A program made the position numbers and the translations under genes. From positions 8,942,001 to 9,006,000 of the forward strand of contig NZ_NETK01000001.1 in NCBI RefSeq assembly GCF_002343915.1: DNA of 64,000 nt, given 5' to 3'. The stretch is from Nannocystis exedens. GTDB taxonomy: Bacteria > Myxococcota_A > Polyangia > Nannocystales > Nannocystaceae. Position 1 is the stretch's first letter. Every line of letters begins with the position of its first letter. A model generated the notes under the pieces. It had not been told where the DNA came from. It was given only the letters and a program-made list of their open reading frames with translations, and made no database searches. Shown here piece by piece: positions 49,208-58,904 of the stretch.

Positions 49208-50146
49208 ATGACGACGGAGATCCACCTGCGCCCCTTGCAGGACGCCGACCGGGCCGAATACGCCGACCTGGTCTACTCGGCCTTCAACCACTGGTACTGG
49301 CGACACGGCTGGGGTCGGGACTATTTCGGCTGCCACCCGCAGGAGGCCGGCGTCTTCTACGACATCTACAACGACCTCACGCCGGGCTGCAGCGTCGCGG
49401 CCTTCGACGGCCGCACCGGCCGGATGATGGGCGCCTGCTTCTACCACCCCCGCGAACACCATGTCTCGCTCGGCATCATGAGCGTGCACCCCAACTACGG
49501 CGGCCAGGGCGTCGGGCGCCGCCTCGTCAGCCACATCCTCGATTTCACCAGGGAGAGGGGCTACCGCTCGTGCCGGCTCGTGAGCAGCGCGATCAACATG
49601 GACTCCCTCTCGCTCTACAACCGAGCCGGCTTCATCCCCCGCGCCGTCTACCACGACATGGTGGTCGCCGTGCCGGCCCAGGGAGCGCTCGCGGGCGTGC
49701 CGGGCGAGGAACACGTGCGCGACGCCCGGCTGGAGGACGTCGCCGCCATGGGGGAGATCGAGATGGAGCTCAGCGGCATCCGCCGCGAGATCGATTACCG
49801 CTACGCGTGCCTCGATCCGCGCGACGCGCTCCACGCGAGCGTCTACGAGAACGACCGGCGCGGCATCGACGGCTTCATGATCTCGGTGAAGCACCCCGCG
49901 CTGCAGATGCTGGGTCCTTGCGTCGCGCGCAGCGAGGCGGTCGCGCTCGCGCTCGTCCGCCGCGAGCTGAATCGTTTCCGCGGCACCTCGGCGCTGCTCG
50001 TGGTGCCGATGGACAAGCGCCGCATGGTCGAGCAGCTCTATGCCTGGGGCGCGCGCAATGTCGAGACCCATTTGAAGGAGGTCTGGGGCGAATACCCCGA
50101 CGAGAGCGGGGTCAGCATGCCCAGCTTCCTGCCGGAGACGGGCTGA
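49208..50146 (+). CDS. GNAT-family N-acetyltransferase, two-domain
   Basis: A 312-aa protein from ATG 49208, with GAGGAA 9 bp upstream. Residues about 5-150 are a GNAT fold: the acetyl-CoA loop is in HHVSLGIMSVHPNYGGQGVGRRLVSHIL (Q/R-x-x-G-x-G/A as GGQGVGRR), with NRAGF at the end of the fold. Residues about 165-305 are a second, GNAT-like module (LEDVAAMGEIEMELSG ... SALLVVPMDKRRMVEQLYAWGA). It is divergent from rph, sharing the RAE, and has a promoter overlapping that element. A role in rifamycin or other antibiotic modification is a hypothesis; the substrate cannot be read from the sequence. Confidence 0.88.
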   Translation: MTTEIHLRPLQDADRAEYADLVYSAFNHWYWRHGWGRDYFGCHPQEAGVFYDIYNDLTPGCSVAAFDGRTGRMMGACFYHPREHHVSLGIMSVHPNYGGQGVGRRLVSHILDFTRERGYRSCRLVSSAINMDSLSLYNRAGFIPRAVYHDMVVAVPAQGALAGVPGEEHVRDARLEDVAAMGEIEMELSGIRREIDYRYACLDPRDALHASVYENDRRGIDGFMISVKHPALQMLGPCVARSEAVALALVRRELNRFRGTSALLVVPMDKRRMVEQLYAWGARNVETHLKEVWGEYPDESGVSMPSFLPETG

Positions 50147-50169
50147 TGGCGGGGGCCGACGGGGCCGGC

Positions 50170-50810
50170 GCGCCCACGGATCTGTAGATTCCTGTCGGCT
50201 TCGGCAAGCAGCGGGACCGCGCCGTCGGCCGACCCCGGCGGTCCGAGCTTGTCGGCGAAGTATCGCCGGACGTCGTCATCATAATAGCGCCGGGGCTCGG
50301 GGTTGTGTCCGGCGCCGGGCATGATGAGGAGCTCGCATCGATACCTTGTGCACGGCCCGAACGTCGTGACGCCAGACGGAGAGTGGCGGCTGTCGGGGGA
50401 CCACGCAGCTCGCGGGAGCTTCCACGCGGCGTCGGACTCGCCGTCGCGTTCGACGAGGACGCGGTTTTCGGCGCCCAGGACCGCGAATCCGTCGCTGCGC
50501 CGGACGAGCAGCGCGCGGCGATCGGGCGCGAGCACCGTGTCGGGCGCGAGCACGTAGGTCGCGACGTCGTCGGCGGCGAGGGCGACGACCCGGCGATCGT
50601 CGAGACCGAGCGCGAAGGCCCGATCGCCGATCCGGAACCCGATCCGCCGATCGTGTCCGGGGCGAGCGCGACTTGCAGGTAGTCCTCGGGCACCGCCGCG
50701 CCGGCGAGCCCAGCGCGCAATTCGGCGGGCGCCAGGGCGCAGTGGCCGAGGTCGCCGGCGACGAGCGGCGCCGCGGTCGGGCCGAGATCGATGCGCGAGC
50801 GATCGAGCAT
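50170..50810 (-). pseudogene. Frame-broken gene of unknown function
   Basis: The first frame (ATG 50810) reads MLDRSRIDLGPTAAPLVAG ... EDYLQVALAPDT. The next frame continues DRRIGFRIGDRAFALGLDD ... PRAAWSPDSRH ... RRYYDDDVRRYFADKLGPP. They join in a GATCGGCGGATCGG stretch near 50655. No stop belongs naturally to the second frame; it runs antisense into the GNAT gene (stop 50146), so the 3' end is also lost. The repetitive strand pattern suggests a propeller-like or WD-type protein, but this is uncertain. Same strand as and downstream of the RoxA-like gene. Confidence 0.5.
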
Positions 50811-50885
50811 CGGCGAGTACGCGGCGCTCCGGGAGCGATCGGCAGCGCAGCGGCCGGCCTGGCGGACGAGGGCAGGAGGGCGGCT

Positions 50886-53162
50886 TCACAGCGTCTTGAG
50901 GTACTCGAGGATCGCCCGCCGCTCGTCGTCGGTCAGCACCGACGTGAACTCGTGGCCCTCGTTGCCCTGGCCGTGCATGTGCGTGTTGTAGATCTTCCGC
51001 TCTTCCATCTGCTCCTCGGTGAGGATCGGCGGGTAGAGGATGTTCCACACGCCGATGAAGTTCGAGTACAGCGTGCCGAGGAGCAATTGGAGCAGCGGGT
51101 CGTCGTCGCTGCCGGGGACGCAATCGATGTACGGCGACACGTCGGGCTGGTTCAGGCCCTTCGACTGGCACGGAATCTCCTGGTAGTACCAGCCGACCTT
51201 CTCCGCGTCGTAGGCGGTGAGGCTGGTGTCGTAGCCCATCACCACGTCGCCGGCCTGGTCGGGCCGCGGCGGCGTCGACAGGCGCAGCCAGATGTTCTTG
51301 CGCTCCGAGGGCTTCAAGATCTCCCAGACGTTGGGCACCGAGCCGTTGTGGAGGTACGGCGCGGTGGCCCACACGCCGTGGAGCGGCGGGGCGAGGTAGC
51401 CGAGCTCGCGATCGCCGCGCAGGTCCTCGCGGTTCTGCGGGCCGCAGTCCTGGTCGGTGCCCGCGGTCTCGGGGTAGCCGAAGAAATTCTTCGCGCCGGC
51501 CACCTGCACGGCCTCGTTGTTGGTCTCCATCCGCACGGGGTCGGTGCCGATGACGGCGAGCGGCGTGATGTAGCTGGCCACGCCCTCGAGCTCCGGCCGG
51601 GCGAGCCACGCCGGGTCGTTGAAGTACCGCGGCGCGTAGGCCCCGTGGCAGCTCGAGCACGAGCCGTTGCCGGCCTTGGGGTTTTTGATCGGGTTTTCGC
51701 GCTCCGGCGCCCACAGGTCGAGCGTGTGGAAGTAGACGGCGCCGATGCCCGCCAGCCCCTCGTCGATCGCAAACGGGTACCTCGGCGCCTTGAGGGTGAC
51801 GATCCAGTCGTTCGCGTCGGGGCCGTGCTGGCGCATCCAGTCCTGACCGGACTCGCTGAGCTGGCCGAGGATGCCGCCGAAGAGGCCGAAGAACGGGGTG
51901 TAGAACACCATGTCGACGCGCGGCGCGTCCATCGGGAACGTCCCGTCGACGAACTTCAGCGCCCGGTGGCCCATGTTCCACCACGACGGCGTGTTCATGC
52001 CCGCGGTCGAGCCGGAGGTGAGCACGCCCCACAGGGTCTGGAAGTCGTACCACTCCTCGTCCGGGAACAAGAACGCGAGGTTCACGTCGCTCGCGTTGTT
52101 CACCCCGCGGGTGCGGTTGAGGTTGGCGATCGTCGCCGCCGAAGCGAGGTAGCCGAGCGGGAGCATGTCGCGGAGGAAGAGGTTGTGGTCGGCGAGCGGG
52201 CTGCCGCTGCCGAGCATGAGCCCGAGCCCGGGGCCGTCCTCCGGGGTGCCGATGCTGCCGGAGTGGCAGCCCTGGCAAGTGATGCCGATCTTGCCGGTCC
52301 AGGTGCCGTCGGGCTCGCGCAGGTGGGTGAAGAACTGCGGGAGCCGGCCCGAGCCGCCGTTCGTGAGGTTCGGATCCTCGCCGGGCAAGGGATAGGGGTT
52401 CGGCGTCGGTCCGAAGGGCGCACCGTAGCGCTGCGAGACCAACTCGTCGAAGTTGTCGGGCCGCGACGGGAAGCCCCAGATCTGCCAGAGCTTGTTGTAC
52501 TGGGTCGCCGGAAAGGTGGCGATGCCGAAGCCGGCCGAGATGTCCTGCGGCTCGGTGCCCGAGAACAGCGCCCCCGAGCCGATCGCGCTCGGCGTGAGCA
52601 GGGCGCTGCCCCGCTTGGCGCGCTCGCGCAGCTCGCCGCAGGTCCTGGCCGCGCCGACCTCCTGCACGAGCTCCGGATCGACGTGGCAGTCCTTCCAGAA
52701 CGCGTTGAAGGCGACCGCCCGGCCGTCGCTGACGCCCGGCTGCACCATGGCGCGCGGGTCCTCGGGCAGCACGGTGTCGTCAGGCTTGCACTGACAGAAG
52801 TCCCACAGCGCCCAGCCGCCGTGGCTGCTCCACAGCAGCTCGTCGGGCGCCGGCGGCGTGGGGTCGAAGTAGGGCTCGACGTAATAGGGGCTCGACGGGT
52901 CGCAGCCCGCCGGCTCGCCGCCGCTGCTGCTGCCGCCGTCGCTGCTGCTGTCGTCGCCGCTGCTGCCGCCGCTCGTGGGCTCGCCGGTGGTCGGCACGGC
53001 CTCGTCCGTGGTGACGACGCCCCCGGTGGTGTCGCCCGTGGTGGCGCCCTCGCCGGTGCCGGTGGTCTCGGCGGGCGGGGTGTCGCCGCACGCGAGCGCC
53101 GGGAGCAGGAGCGTGGCGAGGGCGATGGAACAGCGTGATGCGGTGCGTTGCGATCGAAGCAT
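50886..53162 (-). CDS. RoxA-like dihaem cytochrome c lipoprotein
   Basis: A 758-aa exported protein, start ATG 53162 with GAGGAGG 6 bp upstream. The signal peptide ends LLLPALAC (Cys25, lipoprotein). A Thr/Gly/Ser linker (30-85) precedes the catalytic part. Two haem-binding motifs: CQGCH (296-300) and CSSCH (502-506). Near the C-terminus LHGVWATAPYLHNGSVPNVWEIL is the sequence typical of RoxA/RoxB rubber oxygenases and related dihaem peroxidases. Rox proteins cleave polyisoprene; this copy differs by being a lipoprotein with a long linker and two extra Cys (DFCQCK). Substrate is not proven. An AT-rich island lies upstream (53262-53375). Confidence 0.85.
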   Translation of the reverse strand: MLRSQRTASRCSIALATLLLPALACGDTPPAETTGTGEGATTGDTTGGVVTTDEAVPTTGEPTSGGSSGDDSSSDGGSSSGGEPAGCDPSSPYYVEPYFDPTPPAPDELLWSSHGGWALWDFCQCKPDDTVLPEDPRAMVQPGVSDGRAVAFNAFWKDCHVDPELVQEVGAARTCGELRERAKRGSALLTPSAIGSGALFSGTEPQDISAGFGIATFPATQYNKLWQIWGFPSRPDNFDELVSQRYGAPFGPTPNPYPLPGEDPNLTNGGSGRLPQFFTHLREPDGTWTGKIGITCQGCHSGSIGTPEDGPGLGLMLGSGSPLADHNLFLRDMLPLGYLASAATIANLNRTRGVNNASDVNLAFLFPDEEWYDFQTLWGVLTSGSTAGMNTPSWWNMGHRALKFVDGTFPMDAPRVDMVFYTPFFGLFGGILGQLSESGQDWMRQHGPDANDWIVTLKAPRYPFAIDEGLAGIGAVYFHTLDLWAPERENPIKNPKAGNGSCSSCHGAYAPRYFNDPAWLARPELEGVASYITPLAVIGTDPVRMETNNEAVQVAGAKNFFGYPETAGTDQDCGPQNREDLRGDRELGYLAPPLHGVWATAPYLHNGSVPNVWEILKPSERKNIWLRLSTPPRPDQAGDVVMGYDTSLTAYDAEKVGWYYQEIPCQSKGLNQPDVSPYIDCVPGSDDDPLLQLLLGTLYSNFIGVWNILYPPILTEEQMEERKIYNTHMHGQGNEGHEFTSVLTDDERRAILEYLKTL

Positions 53163-53790
53163 CGAGGGCCTCCTCGGGGTGCGGGTCATGGGTCGCGGGC
53201 GAACGGAGCAGCGCACGACCTCATCGATCGACGCGTCACCGGACCATCGCTGCACGGTAGAAGGCAAAAGAATTTTTTACAACGAATTAAAAATTTTTCC
53301 TGAGATGTGGCCTTTGGAACCCAAAGAACCCCTCGATTGTCTCAATTTTAAACATGGGTTAAAAAATAGGTCTCGTCGCTGGACGAGCCGAATCGACACA
53401 TCGAGGCCGCTTAACGACGTTCGCAGCAGAGCGGTCGCCTCGCCGCACCCATGCATGCGGGGATCAGCGCGACCGAGCGAGAGCGGGCCAGGACCCGAGC
53501 GCGGGGTCCCCGATCGGAGGTCGAGGGCGCAGCGGCCCGCGAGCGCGAGCCGACTCGCGCGAGGGCGACGAATTCACCCTCGACGATCGCCACGAGCGCT
53601 CGTACGTGGGGCGATAGCTGCGATCAGCGGCACAACGAGACTCGCTGCGCGCGCGAACCGTCGCCGGCAGGCTCGAGGTTATCGTGGCGAGCTCTGCCGC
53701 GGTCGAGGTGGGAACGCCCGTGATCGTCTGCACGCCAGCGACGGGCTCGTCGAACCCGCTCGAGCCGCTCGGCCTGCGAATCGGCGCCTT
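53163..53790. other. 628-bp gap with an AT-rich island (53262-53375)
   Basis: About 115 bp are AT-rich in an otherwise GC-rich window: AAAAGAATTTTTTACAACG, TTAAAAATTTTTCC, then CTTTGGAACCCAAAG (a 6-bp inverted repeat) and CAATTTTAAACATGGG. The island probably contains the promoter of the RoxA-like gene. A tiny minus-strand frame (MFKIETIEGFFGFQ...) lies inside, too short to call. The remainder has no gene. Confidence 0.55.
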
Positions 53791-54216
53791 TCACCGCGCC
53801 GGCAGGCCCAGCTCGGCGAGCAGCGCGGCGTAGCGGCGAGCGAGGCGCGGACGGGCGTCGGGATCTCGCTGGCCGGACAGGCGCAAGGACGGGGTGTGGC
53901 TGAACTCGAAGCGGTACCTGCCGTCGGGGGCGTCGAGGATCAGGTCGAGCTGGTGGAACCCGTGCCCGGCGGCGCGGTAGTCGCGATGCAGGTGCTCGAG
54001 CGCCTGCATGACGGCCGACTCGAGCGGCAGTGAGTGGGGCCTCGCGGGATCGGGCCGCGCGAGGACGAGGAACGCCTCGGTCAAGCTCTGGGCGAGCGCA
54101 TCCTCGGCGCCGAACTCAGCGTGGATGAACGCCTTCCGCCAGGACAGCCCCGGGGCGAGGCTGTCCATGAACGCGTTTACCACCTGGCCCTGACATTCCA
54201 CGAGCTTGGGCGACAT
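53791..54216 (-). CDS. Hypothetical protein
   Basis: A 141-aa soluble protein from ATG 54216 (MSPKLVECQGQVVNAFMDS), with GAGGACC upstream. Central segment LTEAFLVLARPDPARPHSLPLESAVMQALEHLHRDYRAAG is followed by strands HQLDLILDAPDGRYRFEFSH and a helical end. The layout (strands, helix with paired charges) resembles small YezG/DUF600-type immunity or regulatory proteins, but the match is too weak to name. Neighbouring AlkB-type gene on the same strand ends 110 bp upstream; cotranscription is possible. Confidence 0.6.
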   Translation of the reverse strand: MSPKLVECQGQVVNAFMDSLAPGLSWRKAFIHAEFGAEDALAQSLTEAFLVLARPDPARPHSLPLESAVMQALEHLHRDYRAAGHGFHQLDLILDAPDGRYRFEFSHTPSLRLSGQRDPDARPRLARRYAALLAELGLPAR

Positions 54217-54326
54217 CGGGCGGTCCTCATCGGGACGTAGCACGGGCGCAGCCCCGGGAACAAGGCCGGGCACGAGGTGTCGGGCCGGCCTGCGAGCCCG
54301 GCGGATCTCGGCCGCCTTCTCCCGGC

Positions 54327-55013
54327 TCAGCGGTCCGCGCGAGGCGCCATGTCGCTGCCGTCGTCGGGCCATACCGGCCGGAACATGATCGCGATTCGCG
54401 GGGCGGCGCGAGCGGCCTTCGGCACCGCGTGCTGATACGTGCGCTGGCAACTGCCGCCCATCACCAGCAAGTCGCCCCAGCCGAGCGTCAGCCCGAGCGA
54501 TGCGCCGCCGCGGGTCGGACGCAGCAGGAAGCGCCGCGGCGCGCCGACCGAGACCGTGGCGACGAGGGCCTCCTGCATCCGCCGTGCGACGTAGTCGCCG
54601 TGGAACGCGACGCTGTCGCGGCCGTCGCGGTACAGCGCGAGCGTCACCCGCTCAAAGTCGGTCGCGTAGCGGGCGTCGAGCGCCGACCGGACCGCCCGCA
54701 ACGTCTCCGCCGCCGGCCCGCGCGCCGCCGGCCGTCCGTGCAGCCGCGGCACCTCGACCTGCCGCTCGTACATCACCCGGTCGTCCGCGCGCCAGCGTGT
54801 GCCGTGCAGAAGCAGCTCGAACAATCGAGCATGTCCCGAAAGCCATCCGCGCGCCACGTCGACCCACGCGTCGTCGGCCAGATCGATCCGCTCGAGCGTC
54901 GAAAACGACGCGTCGAATTGGGGCACCTCGTGTCCGAACAGCGGGATCTGCCGGGCGAGGCAAATTGCGTCGGGATCGTCGGCGGCGGACATGAGAGCAG
55001 GACAGGATGACAT
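54327..55013 (-). CDS. AlkB-type 2-oxoglutarate/Fe(II) dioxygenase
   Basis: A 228-aa protein. The iron ligands are the HxD of VAFHGDYVA and the later His of RTYQHAVPK; the 2-oxoglutarate Arg is in RIAIMFRPV. LGWGDLLVMGG is the family strand before the distal His. The group repairs alkylated bases or acts on tRNA; the sequence most resembles bacterial AlkB-like proteins and the human ALKBH2/3 type. Start ATG 55013 (MSSCPALM) has GGAGAG upstream; ATG 54992 is the alternative. Palindrome-family motifs overlap the start region (54988-55016). Confidence 0.85.
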   Translation of the reverse strand: MSSCPALMSAADDPDAICLARQIPLFGHEVPQFDASFSTLERIDLADDAWVDVARGWLSGHARLFELLLHGTRWRADDRVMYERQVEVPRLHGRPAARGPAAETLRAVRSALDARYATDFERVTLALYRDGRDSVAFHGDYVARRMQEALVATVSVGAPRRFLLRPTRGGASLGLTLGWGDLLVMGGSCQRTYQHAVPKAARAAPRIAIMFRPVWPDDGSDMAPRADR

Positions 55014-55190
55014 GCCGTGCTGCTCTCCGCAGCACGAACAGGCGCGGCGGGCTCTGCCGCACGCGACAAGGGGGGTTGCTACCCTGCCCGGGCCGCTCGA
55101 ACGACCGCGACGCACGCGCCGACCCGGCACGCGAATCGCTGCGTGGACGCTCAGGACTTTTTCGGCGCTGGGGGGAACCGAATCTGGCGA

Positions 55191-55796
55191 TCACCCCGGA
55201 TCCAACGCGGCGAAGGCCGGCCAGATCGTCTCGAACCACGCGGCATGGCCGGCGGCGGAGGGGTGGAAGCCGTCGGCGGCGAAGTACTCGGCGTGCTCGT
55301 CGAGGCGGGCCGTGCCGAACAGGTCGACCAGCGCGTAGCTGTGGTCGACCGCGAGCCGGCGGACGCGCTCGTTGTAGGCGACGATTCGCTCCTCGATCTG
55401 CGCGCGGGCGATCCCGAGGAAGCGCTCGGCGAGCGCCGCGGCGGGCGCATGGGCCAGGTTGGGCAGCGTGCCGACCACGACGGGGCAGCGGGCGCGGTCG
55501 AGGCGATCGGCGATCGCCTCGAGGTTGCGGCCGTAGTGCGAGGGGGTCACGCCGCGCCACAGGTCGTTGCCGCCGATGAACAGCGAGCAGACGGTCGGTC
55601 GCGCGGCGAGGGCGGCGGCGACCTGGTCGGCGAGCAGCGTCTCGGTGGTCGCGCCGTTGCGGGCGAGGTTTCGCAGCTGCGCGGCCGGATCTCGTCGCTG
55701 CAGCCGCGTGAACACGCGATCGACGTAGCCCGCGCCGGCAGGCACGCCGAAGCCCGCGCCTGCGGAGTCCCCGAGGGCGACATAATGGATGGGCAC
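55191..55796 (-). CDS. SGNH/GDSL-type hydrolase
   Basis: A 201-aa esterase-fold protein from GTG 55796 (VPIHYVALGDSAGAGFG). Block I GDS nucleophile Ser about residue 10; block II/III Gly in RNGATTETL; block III GGND (about 80-83), and block V DGFHPSAAGH (Asp/His pair). No signal peptide, so it is cytoplasmic unless a longer form is used; an upstream in-frame ATG (56069) would add a basic, disordered stretch with no signal. Substrate unknown. Palindromes lie upstream, in the gap 55797-56136. Confidence 0.85.
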   Translation of the reverse strand: MPIHYVALGDSAGAGFGVPAGAGYVDRVFTRLQRRDPAAQLRNLARNGATTETLLADQVAAALAARPTVCSLFIGGNDLWRGVTPSHYGRNLEAIADRLDRARCPVVVGTLPNLAHAPAAALAERFLGIARAQIEERIVAYNERVRRLAVDHSYALVDLFGTARLDEHAEYFAADGFHPSAAGHAAWFETIWPAFAALDPG

Positions 55797-55976
55797 GGCG
55801 CGGCAAGGTAGGTCGCCGCGAGGGAGGTGCAAGCGGATCGGCGGCGGGGTCAAGCTCACTGGAGCATCACCGAGTGGGCGCTGGCCGCGCGTGTTGCTGG
55901 TGTCACGGGTCAGGCGCTCCGGTCGAGGGAGCGAGCTCAGGCTACCGGCTCGTGTCGTGTCTCGAATGACTCTTCG

Positions 55977-56015
55977 GACATGTCTTTTTAGGAATGTACG
56001 AACGGTCATGTTCGT
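55977..56015. repeat. CATGTCT/ATGTTCGT palindromes
   Basis: GGACATGTCTTTTTAGGAATGT (imperfect) and ACGAACGGTCATGTTCGT (ACGAA/TTCGT arms) in tandem, 120 bp after the stop of the histidine kinase gene. The gap 55797-56136 (340 bp) holds no gene. Confidence 0.65.
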
Positions 56016-56136
56016 GACGACGCGGCGTCCCGCGCCGTCGGCCGCGGCCGACGGCGAGCTCGGCGACATCGACGAACGCGGCCGGCGCGAAGTCCTCGTC
56101 GCGGTCGAGGTGAATCCGCGAGCGCGGCGGGGGCTT

Positions 56137-57509
56137 CTAGCCGGCTCTGGCCCGGTTCGCCGTGCGGGCGTCGGCGAGGCGGACCCGCGCCTCGCAGCCG
56201 GGGCGACCGTCGCCGCGGTCCAGCAGCGACAGCGAGCCGCCGTGCGCCTCGGCGATCTGGCGCGACAGCACCAGCCCGATCCCGCTGCCGTCCGGCTTGG
56301 TGGTGAAGAAGGGGACGAACAGGTTGGCGGTCTCGGCGAGGCCCGGGCCTTCGTCGACGATCGACAGCGCCAGCGCCCCGCCGTCGACGCTCCACGACAC
56401 CTCGACGCCCGCGCCCGCGCCGGTCGACTGCGCCGCGTCGGCGGCGTTGCGCAGCAGGTTGATCAGCAGCTGATCGAGCTGATCCCCGTCGGCCCGGACG
56501 ACCGCGTCCGGCCCCGGCCGCACCGTCACCGCCACGCGCCGCTCGAGCGCGACCACGCGGGCGACCCACGCGGCGACGTCGACCTCGCCGAGCCGGGGCC
56601 GCGGCAATCGTGCCAGCCGGGCGTACGCCGCGAGGAACCGCGCGAGCCCCTCCGAGCGCCGCGTGATCACGTCGAGCCCGCGCGCGAGGTCGTCGTCGAA
56701 GTCGTCCGGTCGCTCCGCCGCGGCCGCCGTCAGTTGCTGGCGCAGGTTGTCGGCGATCGAGCGGATCGGCGCCAGCGAGTTGTTGATCTCGTGCCCGAGC
56801 ACCCGCACCAATCGCTGCCACGCCTGCCGCTCCTCCTCCCGCAGGGCGCGGCGCACGTCGGTCAACACCAGCAGCGTGTGCGGCAGGCCGCGCTGGCGGA
56901 ATCGGCTGCGGCGCAGCTCCCACGGGCCCGCGCCGCCGGGGAACACGGTGAGCAGCGTCCGCGGCGCCTCGCCCGCGAGGCACGCGGCGAGCCCCAGCGA
57001 CGCCGCGTCGCGCCCGAGCAGCCCCGCGCCGCCGCCGAGCAGCCGCTCCGCCGCGCGGTTGGCCAGCCGCAGGTGGCCGGCGTCGTCGAAGGCGAGCACC
57101 GCGACGTCGATCTCCTCCATCACCGTCCGCAGCAGCGCCCCGGCCTCGAACGCGCCGAGCCGCTGCTCGCGCAGCGTGTCCCCGAGCCCGTTGATCTCGC
57201 GCATCACCTCGGACAGGGCGTCGTCGCCGCGCCCGCCCTCGACGCGCCCGCGCATCGAGAAGTCCTCCTCGCGCAGCGCCGCGAGCAGCCCCGAGACCAC
57301 CCGCAGCGAGCGCACCACCCGGGCGTGCAGCGCCAGCGTCCCCCCCAGCCACGCGCCGACCACCAGCGCCGCGCACGTCCACCGCACCTTGGCGCTGTGA
57401 TCGTCGACGAACAGCAGCGCCAGCGCGAGGACCAGCGCCGGGGCCCCGCCCGCGAACGCGAGCAGCAGCACCCGCGTCTCGTGGGCCAGCGCGCGCCGGC
57501 GCCGGCCCC

Positions 57510-57513
<4 letters not shown>
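56137..57513 (-). CDS. NtrB-type sensor histidine kinase
   Basis: A 458-aa membrane kinase from GTG 57513. Two membrane helices (about 12-36 and 46-66), a HAMP-like/PAS region (125-220), the HisKA box VRVLGHEINNSLAPI with phospho-acceptor His241, and HATPase_c motifs (DQLDQLLINLLRNAADA, VDEGPGLAETA, FFTTKPDGSGIGL). The H-E-I-N-N box is characteristic of the NtrY/NtrB-type cluster. The start overlaps the stop of the response regulator by 4 bp (GTGA), so both are coupled. It should signal to the sigma-54 activator next door and thereby control the export genes of the same operon. Confidence 0.93.

Positions 57514-58900
<1,387 letters not shown>

Positions 58901-58904
<4 letters not shown>

Noticed and set aside
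48902..50071. 389-codon minus-strand frame opposite the GNAT gene
   Set aside because: Its composition is that of an antisense shadow, and the plus frame has the acetyl-CoA loop and a ribosome-binding site.
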